Assembly: GCA_050185825.1 (NCBI GenBank)
Contig: JBFWZA010000001.1
Span: forward strand, 124,001-188,000
Reading direction: 5' to 3'
Source of the DNA: SZUA-309 sp050185825
Lineage (GTDB): Bacteria > Pseudomonadota > Gammaproteobacteria > Pseudomonadales > Azotimanducaceae
DNA: 64,000 nucleotides
Part shown: positions 50,553 to 59,699 of the stretch, in pieces
How the letters are laid out: every line of letters starts with the position of its first letter
Numbering within the stretch: position 1 is the stretch's first letter
Position numbers and translations under genes: made by a program
The notes under the pieces: generated by a model
Databases searched by the model: none
Seen by the model: only the letters and a program-made list of their open reading frames with translations
Told to the model about the DNA's origin: nothing

Positions 50553-51731
50553 TCAGATCACTCCGGCCGCCCGGAACTCGGCGATGCGCTCCGGCGAGTA
50601 GCCGGCATCCCGAAGCACGGCATCGGAATCCGCGCCTGGGTCGGGGGCCGCCCGGTCGAACGCCTCGGGCTGCGGAAAGGCGGAGAGATTGATCGGCGAG
50701 CGGATCAGGCCGAGCTCCCCGAGTTCCGGATGCGGCGCCGGCTTCGTCATCTTCAGATGCTTCACCTGAGGATCCTCGAAGGCCTGGCCGATGTCGTTGA
50801 TCGGTCCGCAGGGCACACCGGCGGCGTTGAGCTTTTTCACCAGCTCGGCGGTGGTGAAGCGGTCGGTCACGGCGTTGATGTCCCGCACCAGCTCTGCCTT
50901 GTGCACCGCCCTGTCCCGGCCGTTGAGGTAGTTGACGTTGGTCTTCAGGTCAGCCGCATCGAGCGCGTCGCACAGCCGTTCCCAGAGCCGCGGACTGGAG
51001 GCCGCGAGATTGACGAGACCGTCCTTCGACCGGAACGTGCCCATGGGGATCTGAGTGGGATGATCGTTGCCCTGCTGCTCGGGCACCTCGCCGTTCATCG
51101 TGTAGCGGGCGCCCTGGAAGTCGAGCTTGTTCATCATGGCTTCGAGCAGCGAGGTATGCACCCACTGCCCTTCCCCCGTGCGCTCCCGGTGCAGCAGGGC
51201 CATGAGGATGCCCTGGCCGAGAAACATGCCGGCGGACGTATCGCTGATGGCGATGCCCACCCGCCACGGCCCGCTGCCCGGCTCGCCGGTGATGGACATG
51301 AGCCCGGACATACCCTGCACGATCTGGTCGACACCGGCGCGCTCACCGTACGGGCCGTCCTGACCGAAGCCGGAGATGCTGGCGTAGATGATCGCGGGAT
51401 TCGCCTTGCGCACGGATTCGTAGTCCACGCCGAGCCGGTACTTCACGTCCGTCTTGAAGTTCTCCACAACGATGTCGGCCTGGCTGGCCAGATCCATGAA
51501 GATGTGCAGCCCGTCCGGATCCTTGAGATTCAGCGTCAGGCTCTTCTTGTTGCGATGCAGGTTCTGCTCGTCCGGGCCACGTCGGGCGCCGGTCACGCCG
51601 CCTTTGTCGCTCCTCGGCGGCTCGATGCGGATCACTTCCGCCCCCCAGTCCGCCAGCAGGCGCACGGCCGTGGGCCCGGCCCGGGCGATGGTCAGATCGA
51701 GCACCCGGAGGTGCGACAGCGGTCCGTTCAT
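50553..51731 (-). CDS. CaiB/BaiF family CoA-transferase
   Basis: A 392-residue class III CoA-transferase. It opens with LSHLRVLDLTIARAGPTAVRLLADWGAEVI, then VVENFKTDVKYRLG and the catalytic Asp in AISDTSAGMF (D164). It transfers CoA between carboxylic acids and would activate a carboxylate for further breakdown. The start overlaps the amidohydrolase stop by 4 bp and the symporter follows at 4 bp, so the three are one operon. The acid donor and acceptor are unknown. Confidence 0.9.
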   Translation of the reverse strand: MNGPLSHLRVLDLTIARAGPTAVRLLADWGAEVIRIEPPRSDKGGVTGARRGPDEQNLHRNKKSLTLNLKDPDGLHIFMDLASQADIVVENFKTDVKYRLGVDYESVRKANPAIIYASISGFGQDGPYGERAGVDQIVQGMSGLMSITGEPGSGPWRVGIAISDTSAGMFLGQGILMALLHRERTGEGQWVHTSLLEAMMNKLDFQGARYTMNGEVPEQQGNDHPTQIPMGTFRSKDGLVNLAASSPRLWERLCDALDAADLKTNVNYLNGRDRAVHKAELVRDINAVTDRFTTAELVKKLNAAGVPCGPINDIGQAFEDPQVKHLKMTKPAPHPELGELGLIRSPINLSAFPQPEAFDRAAPDPGADSDAVLRDAGYSPERIAEFRAAGVI

Positions 51732-53425
51732 CGAATCAGCCGGCCCGGCAATGCGTCCGTGGCTTGGCCGTTGACGTAGGTCACCTCGCCGCTGACGACG
51801 GTGGCCAGATAACCGTCCGCCTTCTGATCCAGCCGGGCGCCGCCCGTCGGCAGGTCATAGACCATCTCCGGCGCGCGCAGGCGCAGGTTGTCGAAGTCGA
51901 TGAGGTTCAGATCGGCCTTCATCCCCCGACGCAGCACGCCGCGATCGTTAAGCCCCACGGCGCGTGCCGTGTCCGCCGCCTGGCGCTTGACCAGCGTCTC
52001 CAGCGGGATTCGCGCGCCCCGTGAGCGGTCCCTGCCCCAGTGGGTGAGCAGGGTGGTGACGAAGCTGGCATCCGAGATGATGCCGACGTGCGCACCGCCG
52101 TCGCCAAGCCCCGGCACGGTGTTCTCGGCGAGCAGCATGTCGTGGCAGCAGTCCAGGTTGCCGTCCGCATAGTTCGCGAACGGTGAGTACAAGAGCGTGC
52201 GGCCGTCGCCCTCGAGCAGCAGATCGTAGGTGAAGTCCCAGACATCGCGACCGGCACGTTCCGCGCGGGCGGCGAGGCTCACGTCCGGCGACGGCTCGTA
52301 GTCCGGCGGGTCGCCCAGCTCCCAGAGCTTCCTGCCGCCATCCATCCGCTTCCAGAGTCCTTCGAAGCCGGGGCTCACGGGCTCGGCCAGAATCTGCCTG
52401 CGGCGTTCGGGATCCTCGAGCGCTGCCAGCCGCTCGGCAAGCGGCAGCCGGGCGATGGCCATGTAGGACGGTCGGCCCATGAACGGATTCAGGCTCGCCG
52501 TGAGCCCGAAGATGATGCCGATGGGCCGTGGCGCCACCTGACCGCGCATGGTCAGCCCCTCGGCGCTGGCGGCATCGATCCTGCCCAGAATCTTCCGCCA
52601 GCCGTTGGGCGACAGACCCTGGGCCAGCGAGATGGACATGGGCCGGCCGCTGGCGCTGACCATTTCCCGGAGAATGGAGAACTCGCCGTCCAGATCGCCG
52701 AAATCCGAGATCATCTCGATCACGCCCCGACCCGCGTCCCTGAGACCGCTGGCGATGCCCACCAGCTCGTCGACTTCGGCGGTGAGCGACGGTGTCGGCG
52801 CTCCCTTGGAGCTCCGATGGTTGAGGGTTCTCGACGAGGAGAAGCCCATGGCGCCGGCGCGAATGGCCTCCGCGGTGATCCGCCGCATCTCGGCCACGTC
52901 TTCCCGGGTGGCCGGTTCCCGGTCCGCACCCCGCTGCCCCATGACGTACACACGCAGCGCGGCGTGGGGGAGCTGGGCGCCGATGTCCATGTCGTAGTGC
53001 CGTGATGCCAGGAAATCCAGATACTCGGGGAAGGACTCCCACGCCCAGGGCACGCCTTCCTGGAGCACCACCCCGGGGATGTCCTCCACCCCTTCCATGA
53101 GCTCCACGAGCAGCTCGTGGTCCGTCGGCCGCACCGGGGCGAAGCCGACCCCGCAGTTGCCCATGACCACGGTGGTGACGCCGTGATGGCTCGAGGGTGA
53201 CATTCGGTTGGCCCAGGTGGCCTGGCCGTCGTAGTGGGTGTGGATGTCCACGAATCCGGGGGTCACGAGAGCACCGGACGCATCGAGCTCGCGCCGGCCC
53301 TTGCCGCCGACCCTGCCGACCTCCATGATGCGACCGTTCGAGACCGCCACGTCTGCCGTGAACCGTTCGCCGCCGGTGCCGTCGAGCACCGTGCCGCCGC
53401 GAACCACCAGATCATGCTCTGCCAT
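51728..53425 (-). CDS. D-aminoacylase-like amidohydrolase (second copy)
   Basis: A 565-residue enzyme with the same architecture as the product of 7436-9166: FVDIHTHYDGQATW (HxH), VMGNCGVGFAPVRPTD, GFSSSRT, LGDGGAHVGIISDASF and a terminal DLPTGGARL. The two clearly share ancestry but differ along their whole length, so they are old paralogues. First gene of an operon with a CoA-transferase and a GPH symporter. It hydrolyses an amide or cyclic amide whose acid product could then be activated by CoA transfer. Start ATG with AGAGGAGC upstream. Confidence 0.87.
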   Translation of the reverse strand: MAEHDLVVRGGTVLDGTGGERFTADVAVSNGRIMEVGRVGGKGRRELDASGALVTPGFVDIHTHYDGQATWANRMSPSSHHGVTTVVMGNCGVGFAPVRPTDHELLVELMEGVEDIPGVVLQEGVPWAWESFPEYLDFLASRHYDMDIGAQLPHAALRVYVMGQRGADREPATREDVAEMRRITAEAIRAGAMGFSSSRTLNHRSSKGAPTPSLTAEVDELVGIASGLRDAGRGVIEMISDFGDLDGEFSILREMVSASGRPMSISLAQGLSPNGWRKILGRIDAASAEGLTMRGQVAPRPIGIIFGLTASLNPFMGRPSYMAIARLPLAERLAALEDPERRRQILAEPVSPGFEGLWKRMDGGRKLWELGDPPDYEPSPDVSLAARAERAGRDVWDFTYDLLLEGDGRTLLYSPFANYADGNLDCCHDMLLAENTVPGLGDGGAHVGIISDASFVTTLLTHWGRDRSRGARIPLETLVKRQAADTARAVGLNDRGVLRRGMKADLNLIDFDNLRLRAPEMVYDLPTGGARLDQKADGYLATVVSGEVTYVNGQATDALPGRLIR

Positions 53426-53516
53426 GAGCGCTGCTCCTCTCTCTTCCGCCTGCGGTCATTGTCGCACGGGCCGCTCACACTACAATACTGCCGGAAATCG
53501 CCAGGACATCCGGACA

Positions 53517-55334
53517 ATGAAACGCCTCGCCATCGCGCTGATCCTGATCTCCGTCGCCGTGATCGGCTACTTCCTGCTGGTTCCCGCCGAACCCGAGGCG
53601 CCTGCCGCCGTCGTCCGGGACGACGTCACCCTGCGGCGCACCACCGCCGGCGAGGTGGCGGGATTCATCGACCGCTACGGTACGCGGGCGTGGATGGGCA
53701 TTCCCTACGCGGAGCCGCCGAACGGCAACCTCCGCTGGCGGGCGCCTGAGCCGCCGCTGCCCTGGGCCGGCGTCAGGGAAGCCCTGGCCGCCAGCGACAT
53801 CTGCCCGCAGATGAAGAGCGCCCTCTCCGGCGGCGCGGGCGATCCGGACAGCCCGATCGCCGGCAGCGAGGACTGCCTCTATCTCAACGTCTGGGCGCCG
53901 GTGAACGCCCGGAATCTGCCCGTGATGTTCTGGATCCACGGCGGCGGCAACAGCATCGGCGACGGCGGGTCCTACAACGGCGCGACGCTCGCGGCCCGGC
54001 GCAACGTGGTGCTCGTCACCATCAACTACCGGCTGGGGCCGTTCGGCTGGTTCGCGCACCCGGATCTCGCCCGCGGCAATCCGCTCGACGACTCGGGCAA
54101 CTACGGCACCCTGGATGCGATCCGGGCGCTCGAGTGGACCCGGGATAACATCGCGGCGTTCGGCGGCAACCCGGACAACGTCACCGTGTTCGGCGAGTCC
54201 GCGGGGGCCTTCGACACGCTGGCCATGATGGCCTCGCCGCTGGCGAAAGGACTCTTCCACCGGGCCATCGTGCAGAGCGGCGGCTTCACCGCCACCCCCA
54301 TGGTCGAGGCGAGCAGCTTCGCGGACGAGGGCGGCCACGCCATGAGCGCCCGGGAGATCGTCAACCGCCTGCTGGTGGGCGACGGCACGGTGCCGGATCT
54401 CACCGCCGCCAGGACCTACCAGACGGACATGGGCACGGCGAAGCTCCGCGAGTACCTCTACGCCAAGACGCCCGAGGAGATCTTTCAGGTGTTCGCCGAC
54501 GGCGGCTTCGGCGGCATGATCAACGCGCCGAACAACTTCGGCGACGGCCACGTGCTGCCGGCCATGACCACCGAGGAGATCTTCTCGAACCCGGACAACC
54601 ACAACGTGGTGCCCGTGATCCTCGGCACCAACCGGGACGAGGTCGCCCTGTTCATGGCCATGTCACCGGAAAACCTTGACACGTTCCTGTGGATCTTCCC
54701 GCGCCTGAAAGACGAGGAAGGTTATCTGCGCAACGTCTACTACGGTTCCAGGGCGTGGAAGGAATCCGGGGTGGACTCTCTGGCGACCTACATGAGGGCA
54801 GCCGGCAATCCCAACGTCTACGCCTACCGCTTCGACTGGGACGAGGAAGGCTCCATCATGGGCTACGACCTTTCCAAGGCCTTCGGTGCCGCCCACGCCC
54901 TGGAGATCCCCTTCGTCTTCGGCGACTTCGAGAACGGCATCTCGGCGCTGGGTGACTTCTACACCGCGAGCGAAGGCAAGGATGCGCTCTCGGAGAGCAT
55001 GATGTCCTACTGGACCCAGTTCGCGATCACCGGCGACCCGGGCCGCGGCCGGGACGGCAAGGAGGTGGCCTGGCTCGCCTGGGGCACGGACGGCATGCGC
55101 TCGATGATCCTCGACACCGCGCAGGACGGCGGCATCCGCATGACGGAAGACGAGGTCACCCTGGCATCGCTGAAAGCGGAACTGGCGGCGGACACCACCA
55201 TCACGGATCCCCGGGAACGCTGCCGGCTGTACGTCACCACGTTCCGGCGCGGTGGCTTCGATGCCGCGGAGTACGAGCGGTTCGGCCCGGACGGCTGCGC
55301 CGCCTACGACCCGGACGAGTTTCCGGCGTTCTGA
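53517..55334 (+). CDS. Type-B carboxylesterase, exported or membrane-anchored
   Basis: A 605-residue carboxylesterase/lipase of the cholinesterase-like family. An N-terminal hydrophobic helix (AIALILISVAVIGYFLLV) acts as signal or anchor. Then come WMGIPYAEPPNGNLRW, the EDCLYLNVWAP signature, the oxyanion FWIHGGGN and the nucleophile in VFGESAGAFD (S228). Late GTNRDEVALF contains the catalytic acid region, and FGAAHALEIPFVF the His region. Acts in the periplasm on esters. Divergent from the amidohydrolase operon across 91 bp; an ABC gene follows at 13 bp. Confidence 0.88.
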   Translation: MKRLAIALILISVAVIGYFLLVPAEPEAPAAVVRDDVTLRRTTAGEVAGFIDRYGTRAWMGIPYAEPPNGNLRWRAPEPPLPWAGVREALAASDICPQMKSALSGGAGDPDSPIAGSEDCLYLNVWAPVNARNLPVMFWIHGGGNSIGDGGSYNGATLAARRNVVLVTINYRLGPFGWFAHPDLARGNPLDDSGNYGTLDAIRALEWTRDNIAAFGGNPDNVTVFGESAGAFDTLAMMASPLAKGLFHRAIVQSGGFTATPMVEASSFADEGGHAMSAREIVNRLLVGDGTVPDLTAARTYQTDMGTAKLREYLYAKTPEEIFQVFADGGFGGMINAPNNFGDGHVLPAMTTEEIFSNPDNHNVVPVILGTNRDEVALFMAMSPENLDTFLWIFPRLKDEEGYLRNVYYGSRAWKESGVDSLATYMRAAGNPNVYAYRFDWDEEGSIMGYDLSKAFGAAHALEIPFVFGDFENGISALGDFYTASEGKDALSESMMSYWTQFAITGDPGRGRDGKEVAWLAWGTDGMRSMILDTAQDGGIRMTEDEVTLASLKAELAADTTITDPRERCRLYVTTFRRGGFDAAEYERFGPDGCAAYDPDEFPAF

Positions 55335-55347
55335 TGCGCGTCCTGGC

Positions 55348-56268
55348 GTGACCACGAACGGGTCTGCAGGCACCCCCGGCGTCCCACCGCTCATCCGGGC
55401 ACGCGGCCTGCAGAAAACCTACGGTGACGTGCAGGCGCTCACCGGCTTCGATCTGGATCTGCCCCCGGGGCGCATCCTCGGCCTGATGGGACCGAACGGC
55501 GCCGGCAAGACCACCGCCATCAAGACCCTGCTCGGCCTGACCCGGCGTGAGGCCGGGGAACTCGCCGTGCTGGGTCTGGACCCTTTCACGCACCGAGCAG
55601 CGGTGATGCGCCACACCGCCTACATCGCCGACACCGGCATCCTGCCCGGCTGGATGACCGTGCGTGACCTCGTCGACTGCTTCGCCGGCCTGCACCCGAG
55701 CTTCGACCGGGCGCGCCTCGACCGGGCGCTTGCCGGCACCGACGTCCGCCGCGCGAGCAGGGTGAGAACGCTCTCCAAGGGCATGCACGTGCAGCTTCAC
55801 CTGGCGCTGATCATGGCCATCGACGCCCGGCTGCTCGTGCTCGACGAGCCCACCCTCGGACTGGACCAGATTTACCGGCAGCGTTTTTACGAGATGCTCA
55901 TCGGTGACTTCGCCGGCGAATCCCGCTCCATACTGATCACCACCCATGAGGTCCGGGAGATCGAGCATCTGCTCACCGACGTGGTGTTTCTCGACCACGG
56001 CAGGAAGGTGCTCGAGATCGGTACGGCGGACATCGAGCGCCGCTATGCCAAGGTGGCGGTGAAGCCGGACTGCCTGGATGCCGCCCGCGCCCTCAACCCG
56101 CTCAAGGCGTTCACCACGCTGCACGGTGTGGAGCTCGTTTTCGACGGGGTCGATCGCAGCGCGCTCAGCAGATTCGGCGTCGTGACCACCCCCAACCTGG
56201 CGGAGCTCTTCGTCGCGGTGGTCGAGGCCGGTCAAGGGCCAGGCACCCAGAGAGCGCCCGGCCCATGA
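55348..56268 (+). CDS. ABC transporter ATP-binding protein
   Basis: A 306-residue ABC ATPase with Walker A GPNGAGKTT, the signature in altered form LSKGMHVQ, Walker B LLVLDEPTLGLD and the H-loop ITTHEV. The form matches the single-domain exporters of the CcmA/YhaQ type, often of unknown substrate. GTG at 55348 is the in-frame start with the best position; the open frame upstream to 55252 lies inside the esterase gene. The stop overlaps the permease start by 4 bp, so they form one transporter. Confidence 0.88.
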   Translation: MTTNGSAGTPGVPPLIRARGLQKTYGDVQALTGFDLDLPPGRILGLMGPNGAGKTTAIKTLLGLTRREAGELAVLGLDPFTHRAAVMRHTAYIADTGILPGWMTVRDLVDCFAGLHPSFDRARLDRALAGTDVRRASRVRTLSKGMHVQLHLALIMAIDARLLVLDEPTLGLDQIYRQRFYEMLIGDFAGESRSILITTHEVREIEHLLTDVVFLDHGRKVLEIGTADIERRYAKVAVKPDCLDAARALNPLKAFTTLHGVELVFDGVDRSALSRFGVVTTPNLAELFVAVVEAGQGPGTQRAPGP

Positions 56269-57170
56269 CCGCGTTCCTGACACTCCTGAAGCGCGAGTGG
56301 CTGGAGGCGAGAACGCCGTTTCTCTGGTTTCCGCTCGGCACGCTGGCCGTGCTCGTGGGCGTGAGCCTGCTCGCCGTGCTGTTCTGGGGCTTCGGCGAGG
56401 TGAACGTCTACATACAGTCCGAAGGCAACGCCCCGAACTATTTCTTCATCAACCAGTGGTCAGAGCGCGACTGGCTGCTGCGCATGCGGAGCTTCCGCTC
56501 GCTGGTGGCGGCGCCGTTCTACGTGGTCTATCTCGCCGCGGCCGCCTTCATGCTGCTCGGTGCGCTCTACGACGAGCGTCGGGACCGCGCGGTGCTGTTC
56601 TGGAAGTCCCTGCCCGTGACCGACCTTGTCACGGTGCTGAGCAAGCTGGTGCTCGCGGCCTGGATCGCACCGGCGGTCGTGATCGTCTGCGTAGTGGCAG
56701 CGCAGGTTTTCCTGCTGGCCGTGTTCAGCGTCTACCTCGCGAGCAGCGAGCTCGGCGATCCCTGGCTCCTCTGGCAGCACGCCGGACTGATGGGTGGCGC
56801 GGCGCACCTCGTGCTCGGCTTCCTGATCCAGGGACTCTGGGTGCTGCCCATCGCCGGCTACCTGCTGCTGGTCTCCGTGGCGGCAGGGCGCCAGCCGCTG
56901 CTCTGGGCGCTGCTGCTGCCCATCCCGGTCGCCATCGTGGAGTACGTGATCTTCCGCACCCGTCTGCTCGCCGACTTCATCGCCCGGCACACGGAGCCTG
57001 CCGCGCTGCCGAACTTCACCGCCGACGACGAACGGATCATGCCCGTACCGTATACCGCGGCGGACCAGCTCACCCTGCTGCTCGATCCGGATCTGTGGCT
57101 CGGGGTGCTGATCGGCGCAGCGCTGCTCTACGCCGCCGCGCGGCTGCGCGCCTACCGCAACGAGCTGTGA
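56265..57170 (+). CDS. ABC transporter permease
   Basis: A 301-residue membrane protein with about six helices: an N-terminal one (TLAVLVGVSLLAVLFWGF), a pair around 83-102 and 115-140, two between 180 and 225 and one at the C-terminus (LWLGVLIGAALLYAAARL). The layout is that of ABC-2-type exporter permeases. It starts inside the ATPase stop (ATGA overlap). A large periplasmic loop after helix 1 holds NVYIQSEGNAPNYFF. Substrate unknown; the upstream esterase may or may not be functionally linked. Confidence 0.85.
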   Translation: MTAFLTLLKREWLEARTPFLWFPLGTLAVLVGVSLLAVLFWGFGEVNVYIQSEGNAPNYFFINQWSERDWLLRMRSFRSLVAAPFYVVYLAAAAFMLLGALYDERRDRAVLFWKSLPVTDLVTVLSKLVLAAWIAPAVVIVCVVAAQVFLLAVFSVYLASSELGDPWLLWQHAGLMGGAAHLVLGFLIQGLWVLPIAGYLLLVSVAAGRQPLLWALLLPIPVAIVEYVIFRTRLLADFIARHTEPAALPNFTADDERIMPVPYTAADQLTLLLDPDLWLGVLIGAALLYAAARLRAYRNEL

Positions 57171-57176
57171 TTCCGG

Positions 57177-57953
57177 CTAGAGGTGATCGACGAACACGTG
57201 CTCCTTGCCGATCCACATGGCGGAGCGCTTGAAGTCGATGAAGTGGCTCTCGTCCTCCACCGCCACCCGTCCCGCCTCCCGGCGTTCCGGCGAGGTGCCC
57301 CGATCGGCGTGATCGAACCACACCTCCGCATGCCCGAGGTAGGGTTCCACCACCGTGCCTCGAGGTTCCGCGAGGGCGGCATTGAGCTCGTCGTCCAGCG
57401 CCCGGTGCACCTGCTGGTAGCGCAGAATGCCGGAGGCCGGGGCCTGACGGCGGATGATCGGTCCGTGGTTCGTGCGCCAGTAGAACTGCGCCGCCTCCGG
57501 GTCCATGTCCGCGGGGCAGCGCAGCGGGAAGTAGAGCTTCACGATGTTGCTGCGCACCCGCGCCACCAGGTTTTCCGGCGTGGGGTTCACCTGCGGATAT
57601 TCATAGCCGACCCACAGCGGAGAGTTGGGCAGATCGATGAATCGTGCCTCGTCCTCCACCAGTGCGGCTGCGGCCCTCTGTCCTGCCGGAGTGGCCAGCA
57701 CCTCCATGAGCCGGTCGCGGTTTTCGAACCACACCTCCGCCACGCCGTCGTAGGGCGGCTCCATGCCGCCGCGGGCCTGGGCCATGGCGTCGTTCACGGG
57801 ATCGTCCACGGCGTGCACCTGCACGTAGCGCAGGGCGTTGATGTGCTGCGCATGGCTCGCCACCAGTGGCCCGTGCTCGTTCAGCCAGTAGGCGTGGAAC
57901 GCTTCGCTGGAGAGCTCGGGCTTGCGCCGCAGCAGGTAGGTGATGCGGATCAT
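57177..57953 (-). CDS. Protein with two EthD-like ferredoxin-fold domains
   Basis: A 258-residue protein made of two EthD-type dimeric alpha/beta-barrel domains. The first opens IRITYLLRRKPELSSEAFHAYWLNEHGPLV. The second, near residue 135, has SNIVKLYFPLRCPADMDPEAAQFYW with TNHGPII. Both halves carry the Y/W-x-x-x-HGP signature. EthD-like proteins assist oxidative degradation or act as small oxygenases and isomerases. It is coupled by a 4-bp overlap to the exported metallo-hydrolase upstream, although one product is cytoplasmic and the other periplasmic. Confidence 0.82.
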   Translation of the reverse strand: MIRITYLLRRKPELSSEAFHAYWLNEHGPLVASHAQHINALRYVQVHAVDDPVNDAMAQARGGMEPPYDGVAEVWFENRDRLMEVLATPAGQRAAAALVEDEARFIDLPNSPLWVGYEYPQVNPTPENLVARVRSNIVKLYFPLRCPADMDPEAAQFYWRTNHGPIIRRQAPASGILRYQQVHRALDDELNAALAEPRGTVVEPYLGHAEVWFDHADRGTSPERREAGRVAVEDESHFIDFKRSAMWIGKEHVFVDHL

Positions 57954-58885
57954 CGGGAGAGGCTCACGTAGGCCCGGTTCACCAGCAGTGCCGGGTCGCC
58001 GTAGCGTTCGTCGAACTCGGCCGTCGGCCGGGCGGCGATCACCTCCACCAGGCTCTTGCCCTCGCCGATCATGGCCTTGATGCGATCCCGCACCACCGTG
58101 AGCATCGCTACGTAGTCGGCCAGCGCCTGGCCGTCCGTCACCGGCCCATGCCCCGGAATCACCGTTGCGCCTTCTTCGAGCTCTTCGAGCACGCTCGAGC
58201 AGAACTCGATCACGCCGTCGATGCTGCCGCCGTTGTCCGCATCGATGAACGGGTAGCCGGAGTTGTTGAACACGTCGCCCAGATGAACGGCGTTGCGGTT
58301 GCGGAAGATCACGGCCGTGTCGCCCGTGGTGTGGGCCGGCCCGAAGTGCATGAGATCCACGGTTTCACCGTTGAAGTGGAAGCGCATGCGATCGTCGTAG
58401 GTGATCACCGGCCGCGCCTCCAGGGGATACGGTTCCTGCAGGTACTGCACGCTCACCAGGTTGACCACGTGCGGATCCGCCATCATGGCTCGTGAGTTGG
58501 TTTGTGACACCAGCCACGTGCCCCGCGGGCCCAGCGCCAGGTTGCCGTCCGCGTGATCGAAATGCCAGTGCGTGTTGATGGCGAAGTCGATGCCGTCCGA
58601 GCCGAGCGCCGCCAGGGCATCGTCGATCCGGTCCATCATCTGCGGAAACTGGTCGTCCACGATCAGCGTGCCGTCATCACCGATGCTCACGGCGATGTTG
58701 CCGCCCACCCCGAAGAGCACGTAGAAGTCCTCGCCGAGCGTCTGCACCGTGATCTCGGCCGACTCGAAATCCCAGCCGAAGGCGGTGGCGAGCTCGTCCA
58801 GCGTCAGCGGACCCTCTTCCGCGAATGCCGGCCATCCAGCCACCATCGCCGCGCACACCAGGGCCGCACGAATCCGTCGGATCAT
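57950..58885 (-). CDS. Exported metallo-beta-lactamase-fold hydrolase
   Basis: A 311-residue MBL-fold protein with a signal peptide (AALVCAAMVAGWPAFA, cleavage before EEG). The HxHxDH motif is THWHFDHADGN, later His residues are in GPAHTTGDTAV and VIPGHGPVTDG, and the late Asp in HLGDVFNNSG. This is the form of periplasmic MBL proteins linked to alcohol or quinoprotein oxidation, not of antibiotic-resistance enzymes, though that is by similarity only. The start at 58885 is set by GGGAGGAGAGG; the frame extends to 59026 without a signal sequence. Confidence 0.87.
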   Translation of the reverse strand: MIRRIRAALVCAAMVAGWPAFAEEGPLTLDELATAFGWDFESAEITVQTLGEDFYVLFGVGGNIAVSIGDDGTLIVDDQFPQMMDRIDDALAALGSDGIDFAINTHWHFDHADGNLALGPRGTWLVSQTNSRAMMADPHVVNLVSVQYLQEPYPLEARPVITYDDRMRFHFNGETVDLMHFGPAHTTGDTAVIFRNRNAVHLGDVFNNSGYPFIDADNGGSIDGVIEFCSSVLEELEEGATVIPGHGPVTDGQALADYVAMLTVVRDRIKAMIGEGKSLVEVIAARPTAEFDERYGDPALLVNRAYVSLSR

Positions 58886-58994
58886 GAATCCTCTCCTCCC
58901 GTTACCCGAACGGCCGAGCTTGCACCGGGCGGAAGCGAGATTCAACATGACCGGGTGTTCGCCCGGAGCGGAGCATGAAGGAGACCGCCGGCGC

Positions 58995-59699
58995 GTGACG
59001 GCCCTCGTTGCCATCGACCGCGACATCTGGCTCGCCGACGGCGGGCTCGTCGACTTCCACGGCTTCCCCTACCCCACCCGCATGGTGGTGGTCCGCCTCG
59101 GCAGCGGGCTGCTCTGGATCTGGTCGCCCATCGGGCTGTCCGCGAATCTGCGTGCCGAGGTAGACGCGCTCGGACACGTGGGCCACCTGGTCAGCCCGAA
59201 CAAGATCCACCATCTGTATCTGCAGGACTGGCAGGCCGTGTATCCCGCGGCCAAACTCTGGGGTCCGGCATCCACTCTCAGGAAGCGCCGGGATCTCGTC
59301 TTCCAGGCCCCGCTGACCAACCTGCCACCCGCCGACTGGCAGCAGGACATCGATCAGTTCTGGTTCACCGGCTCCTTCGCCATGGACGAGGTGGTCTTCC
59401 TGCACCGGGCCTCCCGCACGGCGATCCTCGCCGATCTCTCGGAGAACTTCTCCGCCGAGTTCCTCGGCGCGCACTGGAAGCCGTGGGCGCGGCGCCTGGC
59501 CCGGATCTGGAAGATCACGGAACCCTGGGGTTATGCGCCGCTCGAGTGGCGGGCGTCCTGGCTGAAACGGGAGAGCGCCCGGGAGGCCCTGGCCAGACTG
59601 CTCGCCGCGGAACCGGAGAAGGTGGTGATGGCCCACGGTGAGTGGCAGCCGAGCGGCGGCAGCGCCTACCTCGAAACGGCGTTCGCCTGGCTCAACTGA
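58995..59699 (+). CDS. DUF4336-family protein
   Basis: A 234-residue protein matching DUF4336: IWLADGGLVDFHGFPYPTRMVVVRL, WSPIGLSANLRAEVD, HLVSPNKIHHLYLQDWQ and VFLHRASRTAILADLSENF. DUF4336 proteins resemble MBL folds that have changed or lost the metal site; here the first His motif reads NKIHHLYLQDW. Function unknown. GTG at 58995 has AAGGAG upstream; an ATG at 58947 would add 16 residues. The 3' end overlaps the convergent acyltransferase gene by 34 bp. Confidence 0.75.
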   Translation: MTALVAIDRDIWLADGGLVDFHGFPYPTRMVVVRLGSGLLWIWSPIGLSANLRAEVDALGHVGHLVSPNKIHHLYLQDWQAVYPAAKLWGPASTLRKRRDLVFQAPLTNLPPADWQQDIDQFWFTGSFAMDEVVFLHRASRTAILADLSENFSAEFLGAHWKPWARRLARIWKITEPWGYAPLEWRASWLKRESAREALARLLAAEPEKVVMAHGEWQPSGGSAYLETAFAWLN

